Position numbers and translations under genes: made by a program. This document shows positions 1-8,754 of a DNA stretch of 42,768 bases, piece after piece (the stretch's first letter is position 1; every line of letters starts with the position of its first letter). Below the pieces are notes generated by a model. That model searched no databases. It saw only the letters and a list, made by a program, of their open reading frames with translations, and had not been told where the DNA came from. Location of the stretch: contig JASHQJ010000030.1 of NCBI GenBank assembly GCA_030037595.1, positions 1 through 42,768 on the forward strand, given 5' to 3'. Source of the DNA: Candidatus Binataceae bacterium. Lineage in GTDB: Bacteria; Desulfobacterota; Binatia; Binatales; Binataceae.

Positions 1-41
1 TCAGTCATGCTTTCACGGTCGGAATGATCATTCGTGCAACT

Positions 42-1094
42 TCATGGGCGGGCTTCGAGGACCCGATTGAATGGCGTTGAAATCGCAGTTCGCACGCGCG
101 TGAATCCGCCTTTCTTGATCACATCGATCAGGCGCTTCTCGCCGGCCTGGGTGCCGAGCGCGAGTCCGACTTCCTGGCTGAGTGAAGCCGGGACGCAGAT
201 CATTGTCGAGGCGGAATAGAAAACGCGGCCGACAGGGTTCAGATTATCCTCGGTCTTGTCGCCTGCGAACGGTTCGACGACCATCCAGGTGCCATCGGGC
301 CGGAGGCTTTTCAGCACGTGCGCGGCAGCGCCGACCGGATCACCCATGTCATGCAGGCAATCGAAGAACGCGACGAAGTCGTACGCGCCCGGAAAATCCT
401 TCGACATCGAGCGCTCGAACCTGAGATTTTTAAGGCCGGCTTCTTGCGCATGCTGGCGAGCGTGATCGATCGACGGCTGATGGTAGTCGAATCCGACGAA
501 AGTTGATTTGGGATAAGCCTTCGCCATCAGTAGCGTCGAAGCACCGCGGCCGCATCCGACGTCCGCAACCTCAGCGCCGCGCTCGAGTTTCTCGACCACT
601 CCGGGCAGTGCAGGCAGCCACGAGGAAATCAAATTGGCCGCGTAGCCCGGCCGGAAGAATCGCTCGGTGCCGTGGAAGAGACAGGCGTCATGCTCGTGCC
701 ATCCGACCCCTTTTCCGGTTTTGAATGCCTCGCTGACCTTCGGCTCGTCGCGCATCATCGCCGCGGCGATTTCGAACATCCCCGGAAAAAACGTCGGACT
801 GTTCGGGTCGGCGAACAGGGCGGCCTGCTCCGGCGTCATCGAATAACGATCGCTCTTCGCGTCGTATTCGATATAACCTGCCGCAGCCTGCGCCGCGCAC
901 CATTCACGGACGTAACGAGGTGCCGTACGGCTCTTTTTGGCAAGTTCATCCGCCACGAGCGGTCCCGATTCGACCAGCGTCGTGTAGAGATTAAGCTTGT
1001 CGCCGACCAGGACGAGCGCGCCGCTCATCGCGGCGCCCACGTCACCGAGCATCCTGCCGACGAGGGCTTGCATTTTGTTTGCGTCGACGGCCAT
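42..1094 (-). CDS. class I SAM-dependent methyltransferase with N-terminal winged helix
   Basis: The 350-residue protein has a helical N-terminal half (about residues 1-130) resembling the dimerisation/winged-helix region of Rv2258c-like methyltransferases. A Rossmann methyltransferase domain follows, whose SAM motif VADVGCGRGAS is near residue 176. Later motifs include FFDCLHDMGDP and VVEPFAGD, which fit motifs II and III. The ATG start is supported by AGGAGG about 8 bases upstream. It is the last gene of the minus-strand operon starting near 5679, separated from the SDR by about 90 bp. The substrate cannot be read from sequence; small-molecule O- or C-methylation is the family norm. Family is confident, role is not. 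Confidence 0.85.
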   Translation of the reverse strand: MAVDANKMQALVGRMLGDVGAAMSGALVLVGDKLNLYTTLVESGPLVADELAKKSRTAPRYVREWCAAQAAAGYIEYDAKSDRYSMTPEQAALFADPNSPTFFPGMFEIAAAMMRDEPKVSEAFKTGKGVGWHEHDACLFHGTERFFRPGYAANLISSWLPALPGVVEKLERGAEVADVGCGRGASTLLMAKAYPKSTFVGFDYHQPSIDHARQHAQEAGLKNLRFERSMSKDFPGAYDFVAFFDCLHDMGDPVGAAAHVLKSLRPDGTWMVVEPFAGDKTEDNLNPVGRVFYSASTMICVPASLSQEVGLALGTQAGEKRLIDVIKKGGFTRVRTAISTPFNRVLEARP

Positions 1095-1182
1095 GGTGAT
1101 ACCTCCTCATCGCGGCCCCCGTCGCGATACATGCGCCATAGCTATTTGGTCCCCCCCCGAGCGTCAAACAAGCCAATCGATA

Positions 1183-1959
1183 CTAAGCGTTCTTCGGCTG
1201 CGATTGGCCACCGTCGATCGTCAGGACCGCGCCGGTCGTGAAGCTCGCCGCGGGACTCGCAAAGTAAAGCGCTGCACCGACGATTTCATCAGGCTCACCC
1301 GCGCGGCCGAGTGCGTATGATCGCCGCGCGCGATTGGTGAACTCCTCGGTGCGCGACCATCCTTTGCTGATATCGGTGTGGAACGGCCCCGCCATGATGC
1401 AGTTCACGCGCACCTTCGGGCCGAATTCCTGGGCACACGCGACGGTGAGCGCGTTCAGCCCAGCCTTCGCTGCCGAATAGGGAGCGGTCGTATAAGACGG
1501 CCGAATCGACGAGATCGACGACACGTTAATAATCGCGCCGCCGTCCTCCTTCTTCATCCGTTCGCCGAACAGCGCCGACAATCGAAACGGTCCCTTCAGG
1601 TTGACGCCGATCACCTTGTCGAAAAGATCCTCGGTGTGCTCGACCAGCGAAGGATAGAGTGGCGAGAGGCCGGCGTTGTTGATCAGGACGTCGGCGCGAC
1701 CCCACTTGGAGTAAACCTCCTCGTAGAGCCGATCGCAGTCGGCCCACTTGCCGACATGAATCGCATGCGCAGAGCCGTCGCTGCCGAGCGCGCGGATCTC
1801 TTTGACCGCCGCCTCGCACGATTCGATCTTGCGGCTCGCGATCGCGAGCCTGGCGCCATGCGCCGCGAAGCCGAGCGCCATCGCATGCCCAAGTCCACGG
1901 CTGCCGCCGGTGATGACGACGACCTTGCCACTGAAATCGTACTTGACCCCGGGACTCAT
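1183..1959 (-). CDS. SDR family NAD(P)-dependent oxidoreductase
   Basis: This is a classical short-chain dehydrogenase of 258 residues, the usual family length. The cofactor motif TGGSRGLGHA lies at residues 16-25, NNAG follows in the middle, the catalytic Ser is in NVSSISS, and the catalytic Tyr/Lys pair is in PYSAAKAG. The C-terminal LTIDGG motif is present. Its ATG overlaps the TGA of the acyl-CoA dehydrogenase (ATGA at 1956-1959), so the two are translationally coupled. Oxidation of a hydroxyacyl-CoA or another alcohol intermediate is the likely role from context; the substrate is not determinable. Confidence 0.9.
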   Translation of the reverse strand: MSPGVKYDFSGKVVVITGGSRGLGHAMALGFAAHGARLAIASRKIESCEAAVKEIRALGSDGSAHAIHVGKWADCDRLYEEVYSKWGRADVLINNAGLSPLYPSLVEHTEDLFDKVIGVNLKGPFRLSALFGERMKKEDGGAIINVSSISSIRPSYTTAPYSAAKAGLNALTVACAQEFGPKVRVNCIMAGPFHTDISKGWSRTEEFTNRARRSYALGRAGEPDEIVGAALYFASPAASFTTGAVLTIDGGQSQPKNA

Positions 1960-3254
1960 GATTGTGCGTGCACTTCGCGCTCGATCACGTCGGCGTACTT
2001 CTTAAGCGCCGCCTCGCGCAGCTTCGGAATATGTTGCGATGGGAAGAGATCGGTCGTGCCTTTGTATTCGCGCAGGACCTGGCGCGCGAGCGTTACCTTG
2101 TGCACTTCAGTCGGACCATCGGCGAGACCCATGTGGAAGCTCTGGATGACCTGCTCGACAAACGGCATCTCTCCCGTCGCGCCAAGCGAGCCGTGCAGAT
2201 GCAGCGCGCGCGCTGCAACATCGTGGAACACCTTCGGCATCAGCGCTTTCACGGCGGCGATATCCTTGCGGACTTTCAGATAGTCCTTGTAACGATCGAT
2301 CTTCCACGCGGTGCGCAACACGAGCAGGCGGAACTGCTCGATCTCCATCCACGAGTCGGCGATCTTCTCCTGCACCATCTGCTTCTTCGCGAGCAACTCG
2401 CCCTGTGTCGTGCGCGAGAGCACCCGCTCGCACATCATGTCGAACGCGCGCCGCACCTGGCCGATCGTGCGCATCGCGTGATGAATGCGGCCGCCGCCGA
2501 GGCGCGTCTGCGCGACGACAAACGCGCCGCCGCGAGGACCTAACATATGGTCCTTCGGCACCATTGCGTTGTCGTAGTGGATATAGGCGTGGCTGCCTTC
2601 GCGCTCGTGCGTGCCGACTCCGAGGTTGCGCAGGATATTCACGCCAGGGGTCTCGGTCGGCACGATAAACATCGACATCCGCTTGTATGGGTCGGCGTCG
2701 GGATCGGTCACCGCCATCACTATCAAAAATGACGACAGGTGCGCGTTCGAAGAGAACCACTTGTGGCCGTTGATGACCCAGTTGTCGCCTTTGAGCTCCG
2801 CCTTGGTGGTGAAGACCTTGGGATCGGCGCCGCCCTGCGGCTCGGTCATCGAGAATGCGGAGACGATTTCGTTGTCGAGCAGCGGCTGCAGAAATCTCTT
2901 CCTCTGCTCGGGAGTTCCATAGTGAGCGAGGATTTCGGCGTTGCCAGAATCGGGAGCCTGGCAACCGAAAACGATCGGCGCGAAGCGCGAGCCACCGAGA
3001 ATCTCGTTGAGCAACGCGAGCTTAACCTGGCCGTACCCCTGGCCGCCGAGCTCGGGCCCTAGATGACACGCCCAGAGCTTGCGCTTCTTCACCTCAGCCT
3101 GCAGCGGGCGCACGAGCTTGTTGCGCACCGGATCGCGGACGTCATACGGATGTCCCAGCACGTAGTCGAGCGGCTCGACTTCCTCACGCACGAATTTTTC
3201 GGCCCAATCGAGTTCCTTCTGGTACTCGGGATCGGTTTCAAAATCCCAACTCAC
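1956..3254 (-). CDS. acyl-CoA dehydrogenase family protein (ACAD10/11-like)
   Basis: This FAD-dependent acyl-CoA dehydrogenase has 432 residues when started at the GTG at 3254. That start has AAGGAGG about 8 bases upstream and gives the natural N-terminus MSWDFETDPEYQ; the longer open frame has no such support. The flavin-binding motif FSMTEPQGGADP and the downstream FSSNAHLSS segment are clear. Where medium-chain enzymes have the catalytic-Glu motif YEGT, this one has ADGPTEVH. That form recalls the ACAD10/11 branch, where Asp replaces Glu. It likely introduces the alpha,beta double bond in an acyl-CoA. It is coupled to the SDR downstream and preceded by the VOC gene. Confidence 0.9.
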   Translation of the reverse strand: MSWDFETDPEYQKELDWAEKFVREEVEPLDYVLGHPYDVRDPVRNKLVRPLQAEVKKRKLWACHLGPELGGQGYGQVKLALLNEILGGSRFAPIVFGCQAPDSGNAEILAHYGTPEQRKRFLQPLLDNEIVSAFSMTEPQGGADPKVFTTKAELKGDNWVINGHKWFSSNAHLSSFLIVMAVTDPDADPYKRMSMFIVPTETPGVNILRNLGVGTHEREGSHAYIHYDNAMVPKDHMLGPRGGAFVVAQTRLGGGRIHHAMRTIGQVRRAFDMMCERVLSRTTQGELLAKKQMVQEKIADSWMEIEQFRLLVLRTAWKIDRYKDYLKVRKDIAAVKALMPKVFHDVAARALHLHGSLGATGEMPFVEQVIQSFHMGLADGPTEVHKVTLARQVLREYKGTTDLFPSQHIPKLREAALKKYADVIEREVHAQS

Positions 3255-3298
3255 GATTATTTCCTCCTTGAATGCATGATCGCGCGGCGCCAAATCAC

Positions 3299-4069
3299 CT
3301 ACGCGTCAACCAGGTTCAGTCTCATTCCGCAGATGTTGATCGTCCCGTTCGCGCCCAGTTTGCCACGCTTCTCGGCGGCTTTCAGAGCGCGTGAGCGATC
3401 GACAGCGACGAGGTCGAGGCCACCGAGGCCTTCGCCGCGGCCATCGGTATCCCTGACGAATCGGATCGTCGCGTTCTCGAGTTTTATGCTCGGGTTGCCG
3501 CCTTTGTCAGGCTTCGCCGGAATCTGCACGATATTGCCCCAGCGCTCGGCAAGGTCCTTGGGATCGGGCGTCTGGATTTCGGCGGCCGCGATCGCGCGAA
3601 TTACGTTGGTGCGAATCGCCTTGTGAAAATCCTTGCCGGCCGGCTCCCACGGACCGTTTATATCCTCGCCGCCGTACTGGTAATCGATCTCCAGAAAGCT
3701 GCCGCCCGTGTCGCGCGGATGAAGCTGCATGATCTTGTACTCGTGGCCGTCGCTCTCGAGCACCTTGCGGATCTTAAGTTCTTCGACATGCGTCCGGCGC
3801 GCTGCGTGATCATCGCACTGCGTAATCACCATGTAGCCGCCGTCGCCCTTGCGCCGATCGAGATAGCGGCCGCCTGCAGTGTTCTCCTGGATCGGAGAGA
3901 CGACTTCGATGAACTGGTTGCCGACTGGAAACAGCGCGTTTTCGAGGCCGAACGTTTTAACACCTGGGTCGCGATAGCCGATCTCGAGACCGAAAACCTC
4001 ATGCAGGTCGTCGGCGATAGGAGCCAGTTTGTGTGCGACGAGTGCGATTTGTCTAAGGCGTAGCCACAT
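3299..4069 (-). CDS. VOC/glyoxalase-like domain protein
   Basis: The 256-residue protein looks like a glyoxalase-like (vicinal oxygen chelate, PF13468-type) protein. It has an N-terminal motif around LRQIALVAHKLAPIADDL, a GNQFIEVVSP strand and a FLEIDY segment, typical of beta-alpha-beta-beta-beta modules. AGGAGGA precedes the ATG by about 7 bases. It lies between an acyl-CoA dehydrogenase and crotonases in one operon, so it may act on a CoA thioester or on a ring-cleavage intermediate. Metal ligands cannot be assigned with certainty, and no specific enzyme is claimed. Confidence 0.75.
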   Translation of the reverse strand: MWLRLRQIALVAHKLAPIADDLHEVFGLEIGYRDPGVKTFGLENALFPVGNQFIEVVSPIQENTAGGRYLDRRKGDGGYMVITQCDDHAARRTHVEELKIRKVLESDGHEYKIMQLHPRDTGGSFLEIDYQYGGEDINGPWEPAGKDFHKAIRTNVIRAIAAAEIQTPDPKDLAERWGNIVQIPAKPDKGGNPSIKLENATIRFVRDTDGRGEGLGGLDLVAVDRSRALKAAEKRGKLGANGTINICGMRLNLVDA

Positions 4070-4084
4070 GGAATTATCCTCCTG

Positions 4085-4867
4085 TCAGCGATTCTTGAAG
4101 CGCGGCTTGCGTTTCTCCGCCTTGGCGGCGAAAGCCTCGCGCGTGTCCTCAGTCAGAAACATCTGAATATGGCGCTCGCTTTCGAGCGCGACGTAGGCCG
4201 CAAGATCCATCCGCTCGGCATCGACGAAATTCGCCTTCAGCGTGCGGACCGCGATCGGCGCCGACTCGGCGAGTCGCGTGACGATCGCGTCAACCTCCGC
4301 GCGAAATTGATCGTCGGGAAAGACTCGCGTGACGACGCCAATGTCGAGCGCGGTCTTCGCATCGAATTTGTCGGGGAAGAAGTAGAGCTCGCGAGCGCGC
4401 GCCGGACCGACGATCTTCGAGAGCGTCCACGGCCCGCCCATGTCACCTGCGACGCCGACGTCGAGGAACGCAACGTTGAAGCGCGCCGATTCTGCGGCGA
4501 ATCGGAAGTCGCACGCCAGCGCCCATCCGAGGCCCGCGCCCGCGCACGCGCCGTTGACCGCCGCGATCGTGACGGCGGGCATGTTGTGCAGCAGCACCGG
4601 CACGCGGAAATCGGCGGCGGTGAGTGGAGCGTCGGCCTCCGCAGACGCGATCCGATTGATATCGGCACCGGGGCAGAAGCCCTTGCCTGCGCCCGTGAGC
4701 ACCAACACCCGCAGTTCGCGATCCTCTGCGGCGGCGGCAAGCGCCTGCCCCGTCTCGACCAGCATCTGGTTCGTCATGCCGTTCAGGCGCTCGGGCCGAT
4801 TCATCGTTAGCCGCGCGACCGGCCCGGACTTCTCGTAGATGATCGTTTCGTAGCGCGTGCTGCTCAC
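4085..4867 (-). CDS. enoyl-CoA hydratase/isomerase family protein (dienoyl-isomerase-like motif)
   Basis: This crotonase-fold protein has 260 residues from the GTG at 4867, which overlaps the upstream stop (GTGA) and has AAGGAG 8 bases upstream. The much longer open frame extends back over the neighbouring gene and is rejected. The oxyanion-hole segments GKGFCPGADI and NGACAGAGLG are present. Both glutamates of true enoyl-CoA hydratase (rat Glu144/Glu164 positions) are missing, replaced by Gly and Phe. Instead it has LDVGVAGDMGG, resembling the DVGLAADVG segment of dienoyl-CoA isomerase with its catalytic Asp. An isomerase or C-C bond enzyme is therefore more likely than a hydratase. Confidence 0.88.
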   Translation of the reverse strand: MSSTRYETIIYEKSGPVARLTMNRPERLNGMTNQMLVETGQALAAAAEDRELRVLVLTGAGKGFCPGADINRIASAEADAPLTAADFRVPVLLHNMPAVTIAAVNGACAGAGLGWALACDFRFAAESARFNVAFLDVGVAGDMGGPWTLSKIVGPARARELYFFPDKFDAKTALDIGVVTRVFPDDQFRAEVDAIVTRLAESAPIAVRTLKANFVDAERMDLAAYVALESERHIQMFLTEDTREAFAAKAEKRKPRFKNR

Positions 4868-5679
4868 GGTTTTGCTCCTTTGATACGCATGAAGCGCGGC
4901 GGCCGGCGCTCGACGAATGATGCGACGCCCTCTGCGGCATCCGGATGCTTCAGTGCCGTGTTCATCAGACCGTCGGCATCGCGGAATGCAGCGTCCATCG
5001 CAAGCGACCAGTGCCGATAAACTTCGGACTTGATTACTGCGATCGAGTTTGGCGAAACGTTCGCGCCGAGTTCGCGCAGATACGCCTTCGTCTCGTCGAG
5101 GAGCCGCTCGCGCGGCACAATCCGATCGACAAAGCCGATTCGATACGCCTCCGCGGCATCGAAGCGGCGCGAACTCCAGAGAAGATCGAGCGCCCGGCTG
5201 GTTCCGACGATTCGCGGCAGGAGCCACGCCGTGCCGTGCTCTGCTATTAGTCCGCGCTTCGAGAATACCGTTGTGAAACTCGCATCCGGCGAGGCGAAGC
5301 GCAGATCGGACATCATCGCGAGCACGAAGCCTCCACCGGCTGCGACTCCATTCACGGCCGCAACAATCGGCTTCGGCACTCGCAGCAGGTAGCTGAAGAG
5401 CGCTGGCAGTTCGTCGGCATCGACGCGTTCGCTCTTGGGCGCGCCGCTCACCGTCGATTGTGCGAGATCGGCTGCGTCGAGGCCGGCCGAGAATCCGCGC
5501 CCTTCGCCGGTGATGATGATCGAGACGGCCCGCTCGTCGTTAGCAGCGCGCTCGATAGCAGCGCGGATCTCTTCGATCATCGCGAAGGTGAACGCGTTAA
5601 GCTTCTCGGGGCGATTCAGCCGGACGGTCGCAATCGAATCCGCAACCTCGTAGGCAATGTTCGATTTTTCCGAACTCAT
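4864..5679 (-). CDS. enoyl-CoA hydratase/isomerase family protein
   Basis: This 271-residue crotonase has the substrate-binding segments RLNRPEKLNAF, GRGFSAGLD and NGVAAGGGF. At the two usual hydratase glutamates it has Val (GGGFVLAMM) and Lys (VFSKRGL). A Glu instead occurs in the following RGLIAEHGTAW segment, a pattern seen in crotonases that are not simple hydratases. It is the first gene of the minus-strand operon, and its stop overlaps the next crotonase start. The ribosome binding site before the ATG is weak. A 179-bp divergent gap separates it from the plus-strand crotonase at 5859 and must hold the promoters. Confidence 0.88.
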   Translation of the reverse strand: MSSEKSNIAYEVADSIATVRLNRPEKLNAFTFAMIEEIRAAIERAANDERAVSIIITGEGRGFSAGLDAADLAQSTVSGAPKSERVDADELPALFSYLLRVPKPIVAAVNGVAAGGGFVLAMMSDLRFASPDASFTTVFSKRGLIAEHGTAWLLPRIVGTSRALDLLWSSRRFDAAEAYRIGFVDRIVPRERLLDETKAYLRELGANVSPNSIAVIKSEVYRHWSLAMDAAFRDADGLMNTALKHPDAAEGVASFVERRPPRFMRIKGAKP

Positions 5680-5858
5680 GATGACGCCTGCGCGGACCTA
5701 GTGTTCAACTTTGAAGGCATAGCGAGAGTATGTCCTCGAACGCAAACGGTGCGTTGGACCCTCGCGCGGAGCCGGCAGTTGACGCGAATCAGCGCCCTGT
5801 GATTGATCGACCTCATCCAAGCTCTCCGACCGGCAATTCCAATTTGGAGTAATCGATC

Positions 5859-6608
5859 ATGCCCGAACTCGTGCTCCGCGAAGACAACAACGGCCTCGCG
5901 ACGCTCACGCTGAATCGCCCCGACAAGCTGAACGCGCTGAATGTCGAGATGTTCGTCGAGCTGAGAAGCCACGTCGACAAAATCGCGAACGAGATCGATC
6001 GCGTCGGCGCCGTCGTCGTGCGCGGCGCGGGAAAGTGTTTTTCAGCTGGTCACGACCTCAATGACATCGCGGCGGGCGAACGGCCGCCGAAACCCAACTT
6101 CCAGGCGGATACGATCGAAGCGCTCGCGAATCTGCCGCAGCCGGTTATCTCCGCGGTGCATGGCCACTGCTACACGGGGGCGCTCGAGCTCGCGCTGGCC
6201 GGCGATATCATATTCGCGGCGGAGTCGGCGAAGTTCGCGGACACGCACGCGCGGTGGGCGCTCGTGCCGGCGTGGGGGATGAGCCAGCGGCTGCCGCGGC
6301 GCATCGGAACGGTGAAAGCACGCGAGATGATGTTCACTTGCCGCACCTACCCGGGCACCGAGGCGCTCGCGATGGGCCTCGCCAACTACTGCGTGCCCGA
6401 CGGCAGATTCGATGCCGACCTGCGGGAGTTTATCGACACGATCCTCGCGAACTCTTGGCACAGTCATCGCGCGAACAAGCGCTTGCTGATCGAAACCGAT
6501 GCGCTACCGCTCACTGCGGGCCTCGCCCACGAGGTCTATCGCTCGCGCGGCGTCGGCCCCGATATGAAGGAACGCATCGCGCGCTTCACCTCGAAATCGA
6601 GGCGCTGA
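5859..6608 (+). CDS. enoyl-CoA hydratase/isomerase family protein
   Basis: This 249-residue crotonase begins MPELVLREDNNGL and has oxyanion-loop segments GKCFSAGHDL and GHCYTGALELA. The first hydratase glutamate is kept (ALELAL), but the second position reads FADTHARWALVPAWG rather than a PE motif, so chemistry may differ from classical hydration. TTGGAG precedes the ATG by about 7 bases. It is transcribed alone, divergent from the operon to its left and convergent with the NPD gene, whose stop is only 5 bases away. Confidence 0.88.
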   Translation: MPELVLREDNNGLATLTLNRPDKLNALNVEMFVELRSHVDKIANEIDRVGAVVVRGAGKCFSAGHDLNDIAAGERPPKPNFQADTIEALANLPQPVISAVHGHCYTGALELALAGDIIFAAESAKFADTHARWALVPAWGMSQRLPRRIGTVKAREMMFTCRTYPGTEALAMGLANYCVPDGRFDADLREFIDTILANSWHSHRANKRLLIETDALPLTAGLAHEVYRSRGVGPDMKERIARFTSKSRR

Positions 6609-6613
6609 CGCGA

Positions 6614-7603
6614 CTAACCCGAAATCAGGGAACGAGTGCGATCGCGCGCTGCTTCGTACTCGCGCGCTGTCTGTTCGACGAGTTCGGCCGCGCTGAGAAT
6701 CTTCTTCACTCCTGAGACACTGTGGCCTGCGCTCCAGATGTCCTTGTAGCGGCGCGGTCCCGACATTCCACCCTTGCTGCCGAAGTTACGCGCAGCCTCC
6801 TCGACAGAGACGCGCGGCGGCAGCGTGGCCGGATCGAGACCCGCCGCGACCATCGACGGCGTGAGCATGTTCGTATCTAGACCTGTGAATGCCTGCGTCA
6901 GCATCACGTCGTCCATGTTCGACGCAACCAGCATCTCCTTGTATGCGGGCGCCGCAAGACTCTCGTGCGTCGCGATAAACCGCGTGCCCATGTATGCGAG
7001 GTCGCAGCCGACGACCTCTGCCGCCCAAAGCGCCGCGCCGTCAGAGATTCCGCCCGCGAGCACGATCGGCCCCGCGAACATCTCACGCACTGCGCGCACG
7101 AACGCGAGCGGGTTGAGCCATCCGGTCTGGCCGCCAGCACCCGCGGTCAGAAGGATGAGTCCATCGACTCCCGCGGCGATCGCGCGCTCGCTGTGGCGCA
7201 GTGTCGCCACGTCGCAGTACACGAGGCATCCGATGTCGTGCAGCGGTCCGACCACTTCGGCCGGCGACCCGACGCTCGTGATCACCATCTCGACGCGATG
7301 CTTCAGCAATACCGCAAGCTCGGCCCGCATCTCGGCGCGCTTGATTATCAGGTTGGGGCAGAACGGCGCGGGCGCTCGTTCAGGATCCGCATCGGACACG
7401 CGCGACAGCTCAGTTTCAATTTGTGTGAGCCACACCTCGACGCCCTCGGGCGAGCGCGCATTGGCGAGCGGGAACGCGCCGATCACACCCACTTTGCACG
7501 CTGCGATCGCCAGCTCCGGCCCCGAGACCGCAAGCATCGGCGCTGCGATCAGCGGCAGACGCAGGCGACTTGTGATTTTCTCTGGAATCCTGGCCGACTG
7601 CAT
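6614..7603 (-). CDS. nitronate monooxygenase / NPD-family flavoprotein
   Basis: The FMN-dependent TIM-barrel protein of the 2-nitropropane dioxygenase family has 329 residues from the ATG at 7603. That ATG overlaps the thiolase stop (TGATG); longer versions would run back through the thiolase. Diagnostic segments are PLIAAPMLAVSGPEL at the start, LLTAGAGGQTGWLNP, LAGGISDG and GTRFIATHES. In catabolic CoA operons such proteins often act as enoyl-reductase-like or detoxifying oxidases, so the nitronate name is only a family label. It is the last gene of the DUF35-thiolase-NPD operon. Confidence 0.87.
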   Translation of the reverse strand: MQSARIPEKITSRLRLPLIAAPMLAVSGPELAIAACKVGVIGAFPLANARSPEGVEVWLTQIETELSRVSDADPERAPAPFCPNLIIKRAEMRAELAVLLKHRVEMVITSVGSPAEVVGPLHDIGCLVYCDVATLRHSERAIAAGVDGLILLTAGAGGQTGWLNPLAFVRAVREMFAGPIVLAGGISDGAALWAAEVVGCDLAYMGTRFIATHESLAAPAYKEMLVASNMDDVMLTQAFTGLDTNMLTPSMVAAGLDPATLPPRVSVEEAARNFGSKGGMSGPRRYKDIWSAGHSVSGVKKILSAAELVEQTAREYEAARDRTRSLISG

Positions 7604-8754
7604 CACGCGCTCTTCTGCAGGACGTGGACGACGCAGACCGCGCCGACGCCGACCATGTGCGCGAGTCCAATCCGCGCATCCGGCTGCTGGCGAGCGCCCG
7701 CCTCGCAGCGAAGCTGCCGCGTGATTTCCGCGATCTGGCCGACTCCAGTCGGCCCAATCGGATGGCCCATCGCGAGCAGGCCACCGGACGCGCTGATCGC
7801 GCATCGCCCACCGATATCGGTCGCGCCGCTGGCGAGCATCGCGGCGCCTTCACCTTCCCCGCATAGCCCCATCGCCTCGACGTAAAGCAGCTCCTCTATA
7901 GCGAACGCGTCGTGCAGTTCGATAACGTCGAGCGCGCGCGGAGTGATGCCCGCCTCGGCGAGCGCCTGCGCAGTTGTCTCGCGCGTCAGCTCGGCGTCGA
8001 AGTTTTTCATGCCGCGGTAAACGCGCTCGGTCTGCGTCGCCGATGCGAGCACGCGAATCGCACGCGTGCGATCAATTCCGAGTTTCGCGATCGCATCTTC
8101 AGACGAGACGATCGCGGCTGCGGCGCCTTCGCCAACGGGGCAGCACTGGAGCCGCGTGAGCGAGCCCGAGATCATCGGCCCCGCCATCACCTCTTCAAGC
8201 GTCACGGCCTTCTGCCGCTGCGCGTAGGGATTTCGCGAGCCGTTGCGATTGTTCTTCACGGCGACCATCGCGACCTGCTCGGCGCTCACACCGTACCGAT
8301 TCATGTATTCGTTCGTGAGCAGTGCGAAGTGCGTGAATGGGACGGCGCGCGAGCCGACCAGGTCGCGCACGTTCGCCTTGCCCGGCCCCGAGCCCACGAG
8401 CCCCGGCTTGTCAACGCCAACCGCGAGCGACACGTCGGCGAGGCCGCTCGCCACGTCGATGCACGCCTGGCGAAAAGCGGTCGAGCCCGACGCCGACGCG
8501 TTCTCCACCTGCGCCATCGGAATTCCGCTCGCGCCGAGATGCTTGAGCATCGGCCGCGACGCCGCCATCCCAATTAGCGCCGTACCCGTGTACGCCGATT
8601 CGACCTCGCGCCATACGATCCGCGCGTCAGCCAGCGCCTCACGCACTGCAGTCAGGCCGAGCGTCACGTAGGGCGTCTCGCTGAGGTATTGGTAGCGATG
8701 CAGTCCAATTCCGACGACATACACAGGACGCAACTCGCGGAGTGTCTTCTTCAT
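7603..8754 (-). CDS. thiolase-fold lipid-transfer protein lacking the nucleophilic Cys
   Basis: The 383-residue protein belongs to the SCP2/lipid-transfer branch of thiolases. The family motif NACASG reads NASASG here, so residue 87 is Ser (codon TCG) in place of the acyl-accepting Cys. VIELHDAF and the SGGLLAMGHPIGPTG block with its His are kept. Its stop and start overlap the neighbouring NPD and DUF35 genes. Thiolase-fold aldolases of steroid side-chain breakdown (Ltp2 with a DUF35 partner) also work without thiolase chemistry, so retro-aldol cleavage is a reasonable inference. Classical thiolysis is unlikely. Confidence 0.88.
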   Translation of the reverse strand: MKKTLRELRPVYVVGIGLHRYQYLSETPYVTLGLTAVREALADARIVWREVESAYTGTALIGMAASRPMLKHLGASGIPMAQVENASASGSTAFRQACIDVASGLADVSLAVGVDKPGLVGSGPGKANVRDLVGSRAVPFTHFALLTNEYMNRYGVSAEQVAMVAVKNNRNGSRNPYAQRQKAVTLEEVMAGPMISGSLTRLQCCPVGEGAAAAIVSSEDAIAKLGIDRTRAIRVLASATQTERVYRGMKNFDAELTRETTAQALAEAGITPRALDVIELHDAFAIEELLYVEAMGLCGEGEGAAMLASGATDIGGRCAISASGGLLAMGHPIGPTGVGQIAEITRQLRCEAGARQQPDARIGLAHMVGVGAVCVVHVLQKSA

